Part shown: positions 62,937 to 64,000 of the stretch, piece after piece | How the letters are laid out: each line of letters starts with the position of its first letter | How positions within the stretch are numbered: the first letter of the stretch is position 1 | NCBI RefSeq assembly: GCF_001053185.1 | Contig: NZ_CSTD01000004.1 | Span: 130,741 to 194,740 of the forward strand | Direction: 5' to 3' | Length of the DNA stretch: 64,000 bases | DNA from: Mycobacterium bohemicum DSM 44277 | GTDB lineage: Bacteria > Actinomycetota > Actinomycetes > Mycobacteriales > Mycobacteriaceae | Position numbers and translations under genes: made by a program | The notes under the pieces: model-generated | What the model saw: the letters and a program-made list of their open reading frames with translations, nothing else | Told to the model about the DNA's origin: nothing | Database searches by the model: none

Positions 62937-64000
62937 CCCGCACGGCCGGGACACTCACCGGCCTGGTCGAGCGGCACGCGCGGCTGCGGCCCGATGCCCC
63001 CGCGATCCGCTACGGCGACGTGCAGTGGTCCTGGGGCGACTGGGCGTCGCGGATCCGGCGCGCCGCCGGTGCGCTGCGGGCCGAGGGGGTGCGCCGCGGC
63101 GACCGGGTGGCGTTCCTGGACAAGAATCATCCGGCCTGCCTGGAGATCCTGTTCGCCGCGGCGTCGGTCGGGGCGGTGACGACCGTCGTGAACTGGCGGG
63201 TGGCGGGCGACGAGATGGTCCACGTCCTGCACGACAGCGGCGCGCGGCTGTTGTTCGTCGGTGCCGAGCTGCTGGCGTCGGCCGAGGCGGCGGCCGGGCG
63301 GGTACCCGGCCTGGAACGGATCGTGGTGGTGGGCGGGGACACCGATGAATACGAGTCAATGCTGACCGCGGCGTCGCCCACGGACGCCTCCGACGAGGTC
63401 GACGACGGCGACACCGCGCTGGTGATCTACAGCTCGGGCACCACCGGGCGCCCGAAGGGCGTGCTGCTCAGCCAGCGGGCGCTGGTCAACCACGCGGCCA
63501 ACCTCGCGCCGGCGTTCCCGTTCGCCGAGGGGGACGCAAACCTGGTCGCAATGCCCCTCTTTCACGTCGGGGGGATCGGCTATGCGCTGTTCGGCATCAA
63601 CGCCGGGGTGCCGACGATCATCACCCGGGAACCCGACGCCGCCAGCCTGATCGGGGCGGTGCGGGCCGGCGCGACGCACGCGTTCTTCGTGCCCCCGGTC
63701 ATCGCGCGGTTCCTGGACGCCGGCGACAGTGCCAGCGGCGCGATCGCGGGCCTGCGCTACATCGTCTACGGCGCCGCGCCCATGCCGTTGCCGCTGCTGC
63801 ACCAGGCGCTGCAGACCTGGCCCGACACCCGCTTCGTGCAGGTGTACGGCCAGACCGAACTGTGCGGGGCGGTCACGGCGCTCAGCGATGCCGACCACCG
63901 CGACCCCGGGCGGCCGGAGCTGCGGCTGTCGGCCGGAAAAGCGGTGCTGGGCACCGAGATTCGGGTGGTGGACCCGGAAACGGGCGCCGAGGTCGCGGTC
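62937..64000 (+). CDS. Acyl-CoA synthetase (FadD), 3' end beyond window
   Basis: The first 354 residues of an adenylate-forming acyl-CoA ligase are present: P-loop YSSGTTGRPKGV (about 165-176), MPLFHVGGIGY and YGQTELCGAV. GGAGGGG lies just before ATG 62937. The reductase neighbour divergent to it could share an acyl substrate. The catalytic C-terminal lysine lies outside the window. Confidence 0.9.

Noticed and set aside
1-64000. CRISPR arrays, insertion sequences, prophage or integrase genes, rRNA and tRNA genes
   Set aside because: Looked for repeats with spacers, transposase motifs and cloverleaf-type sequences; none could be supported.

Overview
The window is about 70% G+C, dense, and reads as the chromosome of a slow-growing mycobacterium, most likely of the M. 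avium complex type. The evidence is gene order recalled from M. tuberculosis (Rv2581c–Rv2614c, then Rv2620c–Rv2625c) plus lineage-typical proteins: PimA/PatA/PgsA1, Rel, carboxylic acid reductase, WS/DGAT, Rip3-type protease and a cAMP-regulated lysine acetyltransferase. The PE/PPE genes, vapBC pairs and pdxH that I recall inside these blocks in M. tuberculosis are absent. Species assignment is an inference.

Layout. 1–9.6 kb: metallo-hydrolase (partial), ppiB, a broken Ser/Thr kinase–cyclophilin gene, rel–apt–oligopeptide-binding lipoprotein, a secD/secF remnant, yajC, gabT. 9.8–16.9 kb: carboxylic acid reductase, two membrane proteins, ruvCAB with ruvB broken. 17–20.3 kb: five-gene operon DUF4178–DUF2617–DUF4247–DUF350–membrane spermidine-synthase-like protein. 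20.3–31.4 kb: Clp_N protein, TetR, YebC, pdxT–tesB–pdxS, then Nudix–pimA–patA–pgsA1–HIT–thrS, the start of phosphatidylinositol mannoside synthesis. 31.7–44.2 kb: accessory and stress genes, with universal stress protein, GAF-ANTAR, Rip3 protease, WS/DGAT plus hydrolase behind a good DosR box, and cNMP-GNAT acetyltransferase. 44.4–53.7 kb: acyl-CoA ligase remnant, ribosome hibernation factor, pcaHG with broken pcaB, hemerythrin plus membrane Rieske protein, and a divergent ring-hydroxylating dioxygenase operon ending in a dihydrodiol dehydrogenase and a class II aldolase-family decarboxylase candidate. Together the last two groups suggest conversion of an aromatic carboxylate to protocatechuate and on into the beta-ketoadipate path. 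53.8–64 kb: deacetylase, acyl-CoA ligases, SGNH hydrolase, DedA, TetR, STAS, GCS2-type ligase, TauE/SafE, catalase-like protein and SDR.

The most striking property is a series of internal deletions at about nine places (near 2.2, 7.3, 15.08, 17.77, 31.38, 35.05, 38.82, 44.37 and 46.98 kb). Each joins conserved parts of a gene with the middle or one end missing. Several hit genes that should be essential (secD/secF, thrS). They are either real microhomology deletions or, more probably, a systematic assembly artefact. Affected genes are marked, and any statement that the cell lacks SecDF or RuvB should be treated with caution.
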